Of a stretch of DNA of 64,000 nucleotides, positions 9,001 to 16,412 are shown one piece after another. Under the pieces are notes generated by a model. The model was not told where the DNA came from, made no database searches, and was given only the letters and a program-made list of their open reading frames with translations. The DNA lies in NCBI GenBank assembly GCA_965277745.1, contig OZ255837.1, positions 1,984,001 through 2,048,000 of the forward strand, given 5' to 3'. Position 1 is the stretch's first letter. Every line of letters begins with the position of its first letter. The DNA is from G965277745 sp965277745 (lineage in GTDB: Bacteria; Pseudomonadota; Gammaproteobacteria; Cardiobacteriales; Cardiobacteriaceae). The translations under genes and the position numbers were made by a program.

Positions 9001-10629
9001 GTTGCCGCGGTTTTGCTCGACGTCTTCCGAAACGTTGAACAACTGTGCGCCGTTGACGGCGTCGGTCGATGTTGCGGATATTGCGCCATCGCCCAGTCCG
9101 CTTATCTTCAGACCGTTGACATCGATACCGCCTGTGGTGATGCTCGGACCATCTTTGATCAACAGTCCGCTGTCGTTCAAAGTAACCTTATCCTTGCCCA
9201 GGCGCAGGCCCTGTTTATCGATGACCGTGTCGCCGAAGGTGGCGCTGTCGAAAGCGACCTTGTCTTTTGTCGCCACGGTATAGATGCTTTGTCCGTCCTT
9301 GCCGGTTGTGCTATCGACGAGAATGTTTTTCCCGCTTTTGACTTCGCTTTTCGCGCCTTTGGTCTTGGCGAGGGTTTCGATCTGGTTGCGGTTTTCTGCA
9401 ACATCCTGGGTATTTTGGACGATGTTGCCGCGATTGTGGTCGATGGCCGCGTCGATGGTGTTTTGACCGGTGTTGCCGATATCGCTCATGGTGAGGGCGC
9501 CGTTTCTGCCTATCTTCGCGGTGCCGCCTAAAATGGCGACGGTGTTTTGGGTCGTTTTGGTGTTTCGTTCAATGTTGCCGCGATTGTGGTCGATGGCCGC
9601 GTCGATGGTGTTTTGACCGGTGTTGCCGATATCACTCATGGTGAGGGCGCCGTTTCTGCCTATCTTCGCGGAGCCGCCTAAAATGGTGACGGTGCTTTGG
9701 GCGACGTTGCCTAAAACGCCGGTCACGGCAAACAATTGACTGCCATTGATTGTGTCAGTGCTTTTTGCGCTAATCTCACCGGCGGCGACATTTTTGATCT
9801 GACGTTCGTCACCTACGGAACCGATGGAGACTTGCCTGCCGGCACTCGATGCCTGTCCCTGAAACCCCTTGTAGGTCAATTTATTATGGGCAAATTTCGA
9901 GATAGATGTCGCTTCTGTCGCTGTCGTCGACCCGCTGCCAAGGGCAACGGCCCATGTTTTGTCGGCATTCGCGTTGGAACCAATGGCGGAAGCACGCGGA
10001 CCGGATGCGTAAGCAGAATTGCCTATCGCAATGTCCTGTGAATTAAGGGTCTTTGAGTCAGCCCCAATCGAAATAGCCTCTTGAATTGTTCTTCCACTTT
10101 TTCCACTTTGTGCGCCTTTACCGATAACGATGCTGCTCGTGTTTTGTCCGAGTGAATGTGCATCTTGCCCGATAGCAATGGAACCATTGCCATGTGTTTG
10201 TGCATCAGCGCCAATAGCGATGGAATACGCACCGCCCGCATTTGCCTCTACACCAGAGGCGACAGCGTATGCATCTGCATTTGTATTGAAGCCCAATGCG
10301 GTACCGCCATTTCCTTTGACATTAGAGAAAACACCATATGCGGTAACAGCTAATTGTCCATTTGCAGAGGCATTGCAACCGGCAACTAGAGTATAAGTGC
10401 CACTTCCATCCTTCATACGACCGTTGTTCGTCGGGCCAGGGTTCTTTTTATATACTATTTCGTGACTCCTTCTTCCTAATGCACAGGTTGTTAATGTGTT
10501 AATTAAATTAGCTTTTGCATGGATAGAAAAAAAAGCGCTGATCATTGTCAATCCTATAATCACCGCTTCTCTTGTGCACCGAAAGACAGCTTGGTTTTTT
10601 CGGAATGATAAGAAAATATTATAGTTCAT
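3100..10629 (-). CDS. Giant trimeric autotransporter adhesin (YadA-like, type Vc secretion)
   Basis: A 2509-residue surface adhesin, inferred from the family to assemble as a trimer and export its passenger through a C-terminal beta-barrel anchor. Order of parts: an N-terminal extended signal region that only loosely resembles the ESPR motif (residues 1-40), then two cysteines (about 49 and 85). YadA-type head repeats with SIAIG/ALG motifs follow (about 105-235), then a neck ending in TINGSQLF (about 275-300). A long stalk built from 11 copies of a 141-residue module comes next. The YadA anchor (PF03895) occupies roughly the last 75 residues and ends GIGYKF with a terminal aromatic, as outer-membrane proteins do. 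Each module holds a neck-like DA(V/I)NGAQLFNV motif. AAGGTAG is the ribosome site, 8 bp upstream of ATG. Ligand unknown. Confidence 0.95.
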   Translation of the reverse strand: MNYNIFLSFRKNQAVFRCTREAVIIGLTMISAFFSIHAKANLINTLTTCALGRRSHEIVYKKNPGPTNNGRMKDGSGTYTLVAGCNASANGQLAVTAYGVFSNVKGNGGTALGFNTNADAYAVASGVEANAGGAYSIAIGADAQTHGNGSIAIGQDAHSLGQNTSSIVIGKGAQSGKSGRTIQEAISIGADSKTLNSQDIAIGNSAYASGPRASAIGSNANADKTWAVALGSGSTTATEATSISKFAHNKLTYKGFQGQASSAGRQVSIGSVGDERQIKNVAAGEISAKSTDTINGSQLFAVTGVLGNVAQSTVTILGGSAKIGRNGALTMSDIGNTGQNTIDAAIDHNRGNIERNTKTTQNTVAILGGTAKIGRNGALTMSDIGNTGQNTIDAAIDHNRGNIVQNTQDVAENRNQIETLAKTKGAKSEVKSGKNILVDSTTGKDGQSIYTVATKDKVAFDSATFGDTVIDKQGLRLGKDKVTLNDSGLLIKDGPSITTGGIDVNGLKISGLGDGAISATSTDAVNGAQLFNVSEDVEQNRGNIERNTKTTQNTVAILGGTAKIGSDGALTMSDIGNTGQNTIDAAIDHNRGNIVQNTQDVAENRNQIETLAKTKGAKSEVKSGKNILVDSTTGKDGQSIYTVATKDKVAFDSATFGDTVIDKQGLRLGKDKVTLNDSGLLIKDGPSITTGGIDVNGLKISGLGDGAISATSTDAVNGAQLFNVSEDVEQNRGNIERNTKTTQNTVAILGGTAKIGSDGALTMSDIGNTGQNTIDAAIDHNRGNIVQNTQDVAENRNQIETLAKTKGAKSEVKSGKNILVDSTTGKDGQSIYTVATKDKVAFDSATFGDTVIDKQGLRLGKDKVTLNDSGLLIKDGPSITTGGIDVNGLKISGLGDGAISATSTDAVNGAQLFNVSEDVEQNRGNIVQNTQDVAENRNQIETLAKTKGAKSEVKSGKNILVDSTTGKDGQSIYTVATKDKVAFDSATFGDTVIDKQGLRLGKDKVTLNDSGLLIKDGPSITTGGIDVNGLKISGLGDGAISATSTDAVNGAQLFNVSEDVEQNRGNIERNTKTTQNTVAILGGTAKIGSDGALTMSDIGNTGQNTIDAAIDHNRGNIVQNTQDVAENRNQIETLAKTKGAKSEVKSGKNILVDSTTGKDGQSIYTVATKDKVAFDSATFGDTVIDKQGLRLGKDKVTLNDSGLLIKDGPSITTGGIDVNGLKISGLGDGAISATSTDAVNGAQLFNVSEDVEQNRGNIVQNTQDVAENRNQIETLAKTKGAKSEVKSGKNILVDSTTGKDGQSIYTVATKDKVAFDSATFGDTVIDKQGLRLGKDKVTLNDSGLLIKDGPSITTGGIDVNGLKISGLGDGAISATSTDAVNGAQLFNVSEDVEQNRGNIVQNTQDVAENRNQIETLAKTKGAKSEVKSGKNILVDSTTGKDGQSIYTVATKDKVAFDSATFGDTVIDKQGLRLGKDKVTLNDSGLLIKDGPSITTGGIDVNGLKISGLGDGAISATSTDAINGAQLFNVSEDVEQNRGNIERNTKTTQNTVAILGGTAKIGSDGALTMSDIGNTGQNTIDAAIDHNRGNIVQNTQDVAENRNQIETLAKTKGAKSEVKSGKNILVDSTTGKDGQSIYTVATKDKVAFDSATFGDTVIDKQGLRLGKDKVTLNDSGLLIKDGPSITTGGIDVNGLKISGLGDGAISATSTDAINGAQLFNVSEDVEQNRGNIERNTKTTQNTVAILGGTAKIGSDGALTMSDIGNTGQNTIDAAIDHNRGNIVQNTQDVAENRNQIETLAKTKGAKSEVKSGKNILVDSTTGKDGQSIYTVATKDKVAFDSATFGDTVIDKQGLRLGKDKVTLNDSGLLIKDGPSITTGGIDVNGLKISGLGDGAISATSTDAVNGAQLFNVSEDVEQNRGNIVQNTQDVAENRNQIETLAKTKGAKSEVKSGKNILVDSTTGKDGQSIYTVATKDKVAFDSATFGDTVIDKQGLRLGKDKVTLNDSGLLIKDGPSITTGGIDVNGLKISGLGDGAISATSTDAVNGAQLFNVSEDVEQNRGNIVQNTQDVAENRNQIETLAKTKGAKSEVKSGKNILVDSTTGKDGQSIYTVATKDKVAFDSATFGDTVIDKQGLRLGKDKVTLNDSGLLIKDGPSITTGGIDVNGLKISGLGDGAISATSTDAVNGAQLFNVSEDVRQISKQIKTQQNTIDKFVGWNIVSDENGKQNSQKIKIGNQGQIHFNGNENLIVKIKGKDNDAEVNLALKPNPKVDTLTATQSVTVGASVINTSGLTIEDGPSMKKNGIDGGGKKIRHIKAGELSETSTDAITGGQLFATNQNVAANKQEIDHLISHGVAQGIANGSAGIVQYSDKEAPTLPNGNKKSNDVTLVGKTSEQAVTIHNVGAGRTNTDAVNLGQLHATEGRLNDRLNSLDVRVRAGIASALASAALPQAYLARESVISAATSNYRGEQALSIGASTVSPNGRWIVKGTANFNHEDASVALGIGYKF
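4040..9700 (-). repeat. Adhesin stalk repeat array: 423-bp core x11, some extended to 573 bp
   Basis: Eleven almost identical copies of a 423-bp (141-codon) unit occur in the adhesin gene. Copy-to-copy spacings from low to high coordinate are 423, 423, 573, 573, 423, 423, 573, 423, 573 and 573 bp. The longer spacing carries an extra 150-bp (50-codon) segment with GNIERNTK and AKIGSDGALT. Two adjacent long copies (near 5490 and 6063) encode DAINGAQ instead of DAVNGAQ. All spacings are multiples of three, so gain or loss of units keeps the frame. Copy number in a short-read assembly of such an array would be unreliable. Confidence 0.95.
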
Positions 10630-10760
10630 ATCAAAATCTACCTTTCTATTATGCTAAATATAATTTATGAGATTCTACTCGAATTGTAATCTTCTTTGTA
10701 ACAAAAAATATTAACATTTGTATATATTTTAACGACAAACCGGAATATAGTCTTACTTCT
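10630..10760 (-). promoter_or_regulatory. AT-rich leader/promoter region of the adhesin gene
   Basis: The stretch upstream of the adhesin start is much more AT-rich than its surroundings and carries the minus-strand ribosome site AAGGTAG (10638-10644). Several TATAAT-like hexamers are present, but none has a convincing -35 partner, so an exact promoter is not called. Confidence 0.3.
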
Positions 10761-10869
10761 CTCGTTTAAAGAGAATAGACCCGTTTCGAAAGTGGAATAA
10801 TTTTGCTCAGTGTGGCCGCGTCTTTATGTTTTCCGTTTTCAAAATCCCGCGACTAGCGTTTTTCATGCC

Positions 10870-10964
10870 CGCGATCACGACTTTGTCCTGTGGCGGGAGC
10901 GGTAATAGCAGCCTCTATCTGCGAGGATGGGGAATTTCTTCATGCGCCCTATGGCATGTTCGAC
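10870..10964 (-). pseudogene. Remnant of an IS5-type transposase C-terminus
   Basis: On the minus strand, a frame from 10964 reads VEHAIGRMKKFPILADR. This matches the conserved VEHxIGRxKxFRIL block near the end of IS5-type (DDE_Tnp_4) transposases. It becomes unreadable and meets a stop after about 30 codons. No start, ends or inverted repeats are visible. It lies directly next to the IS481 remnant, which indicates repeated insertion and decay at this spot. The match is short, so the family call is tentative. Confidence 0.4.
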
Positions 10965-11023
10965 TGTTTAGTACCCCGGTGTGCTGGTATATGTTTTAAT
11001 GCCTTACCGACACAGGAGGAATT

Positions 11024-11975
11024 ATGGGACAGATATTACACGGCAGTGCCAAAACGACAGAGGTAGTGCGTCGAGCGATACAACAGAGCCAAAGAGCATA
11101 ACCAGGCTGGCCGAGCGCCACGACTTAAACCCCAAGACGGTAACCAAGTGGAAAAAAAGAGATCACGTTTGCGATGTCCCGATGGGGTCGAAAAGCTCGC
11201 ATTCCACAGTGCTAAGTACCGAGGAAGAAGCGATGATTTTTGCGTTGCGCAAGCACACCCTGCGCAAGCACACCCTGTTTCCTCTGGATGACTGTTTATA
11301 TGCCCTGCAAAGCAGCCTCCCCAATCTGACTCGTTCGTCATTGCATCGTTGTTTGCAGCGTCACGGCATCAGCCGACTGCCGGAGAGAGAAGGTGACAAA
11401 GCAGCCAAGAAATACCCCATTGGCTATTTCCATATCGACATTGCTGAAGTGGCTACGCAAGAAGGCAAGCTGCCACTGTTCGTAGGCATCGACGGCAGCT
11501 GCAAGTTTGCGTATACCGAACTGCATGAGAAAAAACCAGGATGATTGCTGCCGGGTTCTTGCGTCACCTGATCGCTACCGTAGCGTAGCAGATCCTCCCC
11601 ATCCTGACGGACAACGGTATCCAGTTCACCAACCGTAAAAAAGACAGCCGCGCCTTCGCCGATATTTTCGATCGCCTCTGCTGGGCGCATGGCATTGAAC
11701 ATCGTCTCACCAAGGTCAATTCTCCCTGGAGCAACGGACAGGTCGAGCGGATGAACCGAACACTCAAGGAAGCAACGATTAAGCGCGATTACGATGAAAA
11801 TCACGAGCAGAGGCGCAGCCACCTGCAAGCATTTGTTACGGCGTATCATTTTGCGAAACGGCTAAAAATGTTGCGAGGTCTGACCCCATACGAATACGTT
11901 TGCAAGATATGGGCAAAAGAACCGGAAAGATTCAAAATCAATCCCCTCTATCACAATATGGAACCTAACATTTAA
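11024..11975 (+). pseudogene. IS481-family transposase, frameshifted and with an internal stop
   Basis: The gene begins MGQILHGSAKTTEVVRRAIQ after AGGAGGA and ends near 11975 with a family-typical KEPERFKINPLYHNMEPNI tail. Reading through shows damage. There is a frame change near 11095, just before ITRLAERHDLNPKTV. A second lies near 11535, after ELHEKK. A TAG stop follows in ATVA*QILPILTDNG (about 11587). A 15-bp direct tandem duplication at 11246-11275 produces RKHTLRKHTL. IS481 landmarks that remain are RSSLHRCLQRHGISRLPE, YFHIDIAEV, LTDNGIQF and NGQVERMNRT. No functional transposase could be made. Fragments of close relatives lie near 45.3 and 51.6-52.1 kb. Confidence 0.85.
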
Positions 11976-12113
11976 TGCCGATATCTATGCTTCTATAGTT
12001 TCTGCAGATTCTAATTATATTTAGATATCCCCTGGTTGGTATGTATCTTAGAAAACTAGTTTAGCCATTGCTCATTAATTTTATTTACTATTTTCCGCAC
12101 TATTTATGTTATT

Positions 12114-13207
12114 AATCCGGTGTCAATTTACATCTGATATCATGCGCGCATGAATACAGATGCACGCAAGCTCAGCCCAGAGCAACAGGAACTCCTGAGA
12201 CAGAAGGCGATACGATTACGCGAGAAAGGCAAAACTTTTCGCCAGATTGGTCAACTTCTTGACGTTCACCCCGACACAGTTGGACGCTGGTATCAGCGCT
12301 ATGAAGTCGGTGGTACCGAGGCTATCGCCGTTCAAAAGCGAGGCCCTAAAAATAAGCCAAGGCGACTGACTGAACAGCAAGAACAGCTTGTCATTAAAGC
12401 AATCCGTGATCAGATGCCTGACCAGCATAAGCTCGACTTTGCGCTTTGGACACGGCGTGCAATTGCTCAATTGATTAAACAATTCTGGGGTATCGATATC
12501 CCAGTTCGTCCGATGGGCGATTACCTTAAGCGCTGGGGTTTTACGCCTCAAAAGCCTTTGAAGAAGGCTTGGGAGCAAAACCCATCTCGCGTTGATGCTT
12601 GGCTGAAGGAGGAGTATCCGCAGATCAAAGCTCGCGCAAAGGCAGGGAATGCCCAGATTTTCTGGGGTGACGAAACGGGAATGAAGAATCACACCCAACA
12701 CGGTTGGTGCTACGCGCCAAAAGGGCAAACACCGGTGCAGCCTTTGCCAGCGAAGCGAGTATCACTCAACATGATTTCGGCAATCACCAATCAGGGCACT
12801 GTGCGATTCATGTTGTACGAATCGACCATGACAGCCAAGGTTCTGAAGAAATTCTTACGCGCGCTGATCGAATCAACGCCTGGTCAGGTATTTCTGATTC
12901 TGGATAACTTGCGAGTACACCACGCAAAGGTCGTTAAGCGCTGGTTGGAGCGAAAGACTGTTAAGCGATATTTGGAAGTCTTCTTTCTGCCAGCTTACTC
13001 CCCAGAGTTAAATCCGGATGAATATCTACACTGTGACCTGAAAGGCATGGTACATAGTGGCGCAGCGGCACGTTCGGTTAGCGACCTAAAGTAACGTACA
13101 CGATCCTGCATGTTGAAGCTTCAGCGTCGTCCTGAACGGGTTAAAAAATACTTTGATGCAGAGTCAATCGCCTATGCTACATAACCTATATAAATTGCCG
13201 CCGGGTT
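12114..13207 (+). mobile_element. IS630-family element with about 20-bp imperfect terminal inverted repeats
   Basis: The ends 12114-12133 and 13188-13207 match as inverted repeats at 16 of 20 positions, both around a CCGG(T/C)G(T/G)CAATTTA core. They enclose one transposase frame. TA dinucleotides lie beside each end, as expected for the TA target duplication of IS630, but the exact boundary is uncertain by a few bases. The right end lies only about 80 bp upstream of glpD. Confidence 0.65.
12150..13184 (+). pseudogene. IS630-family transposase with a premature in-frame stop
   Basis: This DDE transposase begins with a helix-turn-helix (FRQIGQLLDVHPDTVGRWYQR). The catalytic triad is visible in WGDETGMK, LILDNLRVHH and AYSPELNPDEYL. 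A TAA at 13092-13094 stops it after 314 residues. In the same frame a further 29 codons (RTRSCMLKLQRRPERVKKYF and on) run to a second TAA at 13182-13184, and these match the usual C-terminus of the family. The simplest reading is a nonsense mutation of a nearly intact copy. Because the triad precedes the stop, residual activity is possible. It is preceded by a 140-bp stretch with no gene. Confidence 0.8.
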
Positions 13208-13285
13208 GATATTAGGAGAGGGTCGCTTCAAAGATGAAAAACCGATTATGCCTAATCCGTTTTCTCGATAGCAGGTGAACATTAC

Positions 13286-14860
13286 ATGCAAAGACAGAAT
13301 TCGATCGATATTTTGGCGTGTGGCAGAGAATGGGATGTCATCGTTATTGGTGGTGGTGCTTCGGGTCTTGGTATTGCCCTTGATGCGGTAACGCGCGGTT
13401 TTTCCACGTTGCTCGTCGAAGCCCGTGATTTCGCGAGCGCCACTTCGAGCCGTTCCACCAAGCTGATTCATGGCGGTGTCCGTTATCTCGCTCAGGGAAA
13501 TCTGCGGCTGGTACGTGAGGCGCTCGTCGAGCGGGGGCGATTGATCCATAACGCCCCCCATCTGTGCAAAACGCAGGCCTTTGTCATCCCGTGTGAGACA
13601 TGGGGACGGCACATGTACTATCGATCGGGTCTATGGCTTTATGATTGTTTGGCCAAAAAACCAAGCATCGGCAGCACCCGTTCTCTGTCCGTGGCGCAGG
13701 CGGAGAGGCGCCTTGCCGGGGTCAAGGCCGGAAAGCGCGTCGCCGGCGGGGTTTGTTACTACGACGGTCAGTTCGACGATGCCCGTCTTGCGGTCACTCT
13801 TGCCGAAAGCATTGTCGATCATGGTGGCACGGTGCTCAACTATTTTCCGGTTACCGGACTTTGCAAAGACAATGCGGGTAAAATCGCGGGCGTACACTGT
13901 CGCGATACCCCGAGCAGCCAGTCCTTTGCGATCAAGGGCAAATGTGTGGTCAACGCGACCGGTATCTTCGCCGATTCCCTGATCGCGATGGATGAACCTC
14001 GCTCCAAGCCGAGACTCGTGCCGAGCCAGGGCATCCATTTGGTGCTCGATCGCGCCTTTCTGCCCGGTAACGACGCGCTGATGGCGCCGAAAACGCGCGA
14101 CGGGCGCGTACTGTTCATTGTGCCTTGGCACGACAAACTGATCGTTGGGACGACCGACACGCCCGTCAAGGCAATCAAGTATGAACCGAAGCCGCGCGAG
14201 GAAGAAATTGCGTTCATTCTCGATACAGCGCGCGAGTATCTGTTGCGGGCGCCGACCCGTGCCGATGTCAAGAGCGTTTTTGTCGGTTTGCGTCCGCTCG
14301 CGGCGCCAGTAGGGCAAGGCAAGGCGACCAAGGAAGTTTCGCGTTCCCACAAAGTGGAGATCGCGCCGTCCGGCCTCGTCCACATTTTCGGTGGCAAGTG
14401 GACGACTTACCGGCAGATGGCCGAGGATACTCTGGACGCGGCAGCACGGGCCGGTCTTCTTCCAAAGAAACCCTGTGTCACCGCCGATCTTTGTTTGCAC
14501 GGCCATGTGCCGGACGACACCCATCCCGATGACACACCGCTCGCACCTTATGGCGGTGATGCCGCCGCGATCGCGGCAATGGCCGCCGCAGATCCGGCGC
14601 TCGCGGCGAAGATCCATGCGAACTATCCCTATACCTACGCGCAGGTCGCCTGGGCGCTCGATAATGAAATGGCCGAAAGCCTGGGAGATATTTTGGCGAG
14701 GCGTATTCGCCTGTTGTTTTTGGACGCCGTCGCCGCCCGCGAATCCGCTGCGGCGGTGGCCAAGTTCATCGCCGACAAGCGGCAATGGGACGAGGCCAGA
14801 AAAACCCGGGAAATTGAAGAGTTCCATATGCTTACGGAACAATACACCCTTTCTATTTGA
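13286..14860 (+). CDS. glpD: Aerobic glycerol-3-phosphate dehydrogenase
   Basis: This 524-residue FAD enzyme oxidises sn-glycerol 3-phosphate to dihydroxyacetone phosphate at the inner membrane and feeds electrons to quinone. The N-terminal FAD-binding Rossmann motif is VIVIGGGASGLGIALDA (residues about 18-34), followed by the family block SSRSTKLIHGGVRYLAQ. The central VGTTDTP and the later HIFGGKWTTYRQMAEDTLD match GlpD/GlpO. A ribosome site (AGGTG) lies just upstream of the ATG. It is the first gene of a glp-dha run. An IS630 element ends about 80 bp upstream, so its promoter is either squeezed into that gap or provided by the element. Confidence 0.95.
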   Translation: MQRQNSIDILACGREWDVIVIGGGASGLGIALDAVTRGFSTLLVEARDFASATSSRSTKLIHGGVRYLAQGNLRLVREALVERGRLIHNAPHLCKTQAFVIPCETWGRHMYYRSGLWLYDCLAKKPSIGSTRSLSVAQAERRLAGVKAGKRVAGGVCYYDGQFDDARLAVTLAESIVDHGGTVLNYFPVTGLCKDNAGKIAGVHCRDTPSSQSFAIKGKCVVNATGIFADSLIAMDEPRSKPRLVPSQGIHLVLDRAFLPGNDALMAPKTRDGRVLFIVPWHDKLIVGTTDTPVKAIKYEPKPREEEIAFILDTAREYLLRAPTRADVKSVFVGLRPLAAPVGQGKATKEVSRSHKVEIAPSGLVHIFGGKWTTYRQMAEDTLDAAARAGLLPKKPCVTADLCLHGHVPDDTHPDDTPLAPYGGDAAAIAAMAAADPALAAKIHANYPYTYAQVAWALDNEMAESLGDILARRIRLLFLDAVAARESAAAVAKFIADKRQWDEARKTREIEEFHMLTEQYTLSI

Positions 14861-14876
14861 GATGAGGAGACAAAAT

Positions 14877-16376
14877 ATGAGTGAACAATACATATTGGCC
14901 ATCGATCAGGGCACGACGTCCTCGCGGGCGATCGTATTCAATCACGAGGGCGAAATCGTCGCCGTCTCGCAGCGAGATTTTTCCCAATATTTCCCACAAC
15001 CAGGCTGGGTGGCGCACGATGCCCTGGAAATCTGGAGCAGTCAACTCGCGGTGATCACCGAGGCACTGGCAAAAGCACAGATCGAGCCGTCGCAACTCGC
15101 CGCGCTCGGGATCACCAACCAGCGTGAGACGACCATTCTCTGGGATCGCGCGAGCGGCGCGCCGATCCATAATGCCATCGTCTGGCAGGATCGCCGTACC
15201 GCGCGCTATTGCGACACCTTGAAGGCGCAACATGGCGAGAGCATTCGTGCCAAGACCGGCTTGGTCATCGATGCGTATTTCTCCGCGAGTAAGATTCACT
15301 GGCTTCTAGAGAACGTGGAAGGCGCCCGTGCCAAAGCCGAAAAAGGCGAACTGTGTTTCGGCACGGTGGACAGTTGGCTCATCTGGAAACTCACGAACGG
15401 CAAGGTCCATGTCACCGATCCGAGCAACGCGAGCCGCACCATGCTGTTCAATATTCACACGATGGCCTGGGACGAGGAACTGCTCGCCCTTTTCGAAGTG
15501 CCGGCGTCGCTGTTGCCGAGGGTGGCTTCGAGCAGTGAAGTCTATGGCGTTGTCGACCAGCGTTTTCTGCCCGGCGCGGAAGTACCGATCGCCGGGATCG
15601 CCGGTGACCAACAGGCCGCCCTGTTCGGACAGATGGGGGTCGAACGGGGGGTGGTGAAAACCACCTACGGCACCGGCTGTTTCCTGTTGATGAACACCGG
15701 TTACGAAGTGGTGGAATCGAAAAACCATCTGCTTTCCACCGTCGCCTGGATGATCGACGGCAAGACGACTTATGCCCTGGAAGGGGGGGTGTTTGTCGGT
15801 GGCGCGGCAATTCAATGGCTGCGCGACGGACTCAAAATTATCCGTAGCGCCGATGAAATCAACGCGCTCGCGGCAACCGTGCCGGACAATGGCGGCGTGT
15901 ATTTCGTACCGTCTCTGTCCGGCATGGGCGCGCCTTATTGGGATCAGTATGCGCGCGGCACGATCATCGGCATTACTCGCGGCAGCAGCGACGCGCATAT
16001 CGCTCGCGCCACCCTCGAAGGCATCGCCCTGCAAGTACATGACATCGTAAAAGCGATGGAGGCCGACGCCGGCACGGCGACCGAAGAACTCAGAGTCGAT
16101 GGCGGCGCGAGCGCGAGTGACCTGCTCATGCAAATACAGGCCGATCTTTTCGGCTTCGAGGTGGTACGTCCGAAAATTCTCGAAACCACCGCGGCGGGCG
16201 CCGCCTATCTCGCCGGACTGGGTGTCGGCTTCTGGACAGGCGTTGACGAGATTTCCAAGCAGTGGCAGAAGGAGCGCGTCTTCTCCGCGAAAATGGAAAG
16301 GGAAAAAGTCGCGCATGTACTCCACTACTGGCACAAGGCGGTTGACGCGGCGCGCCACTGGATTGACGAGGAATGA
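14877..16376 (+). CDS. glpK: Glycerol kinase
   Basis: This 499-residue FGGY-family kinase phosphorylates glycerol to glycerol 3-phosphate with ATP, the step before GlpD. The start at 14877 follows a GAGGAG site and gives the standard N-terminus MSEQYILAIDQGTTSSRAI, with the phosphate-binding DQGTTS. Other landmarks are GITNQRETTI, VWQDRRT, GVVKTTYGTGCF and DGGASASDLLMQIQADL near the C-terminus. The frame stays open upstream into glpD, but that extension is a shadow. It lies 16 bp after glpD and 36 bp before glpF. Length is typical for the family. Confidence 0.96.
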   Translation: MSEQYILAIDQGTTSSRAIVFNHEGEIVAVSQRDFSQYFPQPGWVAHDALEIWSSQLAVITEALAKAQIEPSQLAALGITNQRETTILWDRASGAPIHNAIVWQDRRTARYCDTLKAQHGESIRAKTGLVIDAYFSASKIHWLLENVEGARAKAEKGELCFGTVDSWLIWKLTNGKVHVTDPSNASRTMLFNIHTMAWDEELLALFEVPASLLPRVASSSEVYGVVDQRFLPGAEVPIAGIAGDQQAALFGQMGVERGVVKTTYGTGCFLLMNTGYEVVESKNHLLSTVAWMIDGKTTYALEGGVFVGGAAIQWLRDGLKIIRSADEINALAATVPDNGGVYFVPSLSGMGAPYWDQYARGTIIGITRGSSDAHIARATLEGIALQVHDIVKAMEADAGTATEELRVDGGASASDLLMQIQADLFGFEVVRPKILETTAAGAAYLAGLGVGFWTGVDEISKQWQKERVFSAKMEREKVAHVLHYWHKAVDAARHWIDEE

Positions 16377-16412
16377 GCAATATTGTTGATTTGAAAGATG
16401 ATTAAGGAGTAA

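Noticed and set aside
3091..9531. Long plus-strand open frames opposite the adhesin gene, up to 768 codons
   Set aside because: They repeat with the same 423/573-bp period as the minus-strand gene, have no signal, family likeness or ribosome sites, and arise because a stop-free antisense frame is copied with each unit.
4040..9700. Regularly spaced repeats considered as a CRISPR array
   Set aside because: Units are hundreds of bases long, contiguous and in frame within a coding gene; there are no short repeats with unique spacers and no cas genes.
13631..14902. 423-codon minus-strand frame opposite glpD
   Set aside because: It mirrors glpD codons, lacks known domains and the plus-strand enzyme is complete and conserved.
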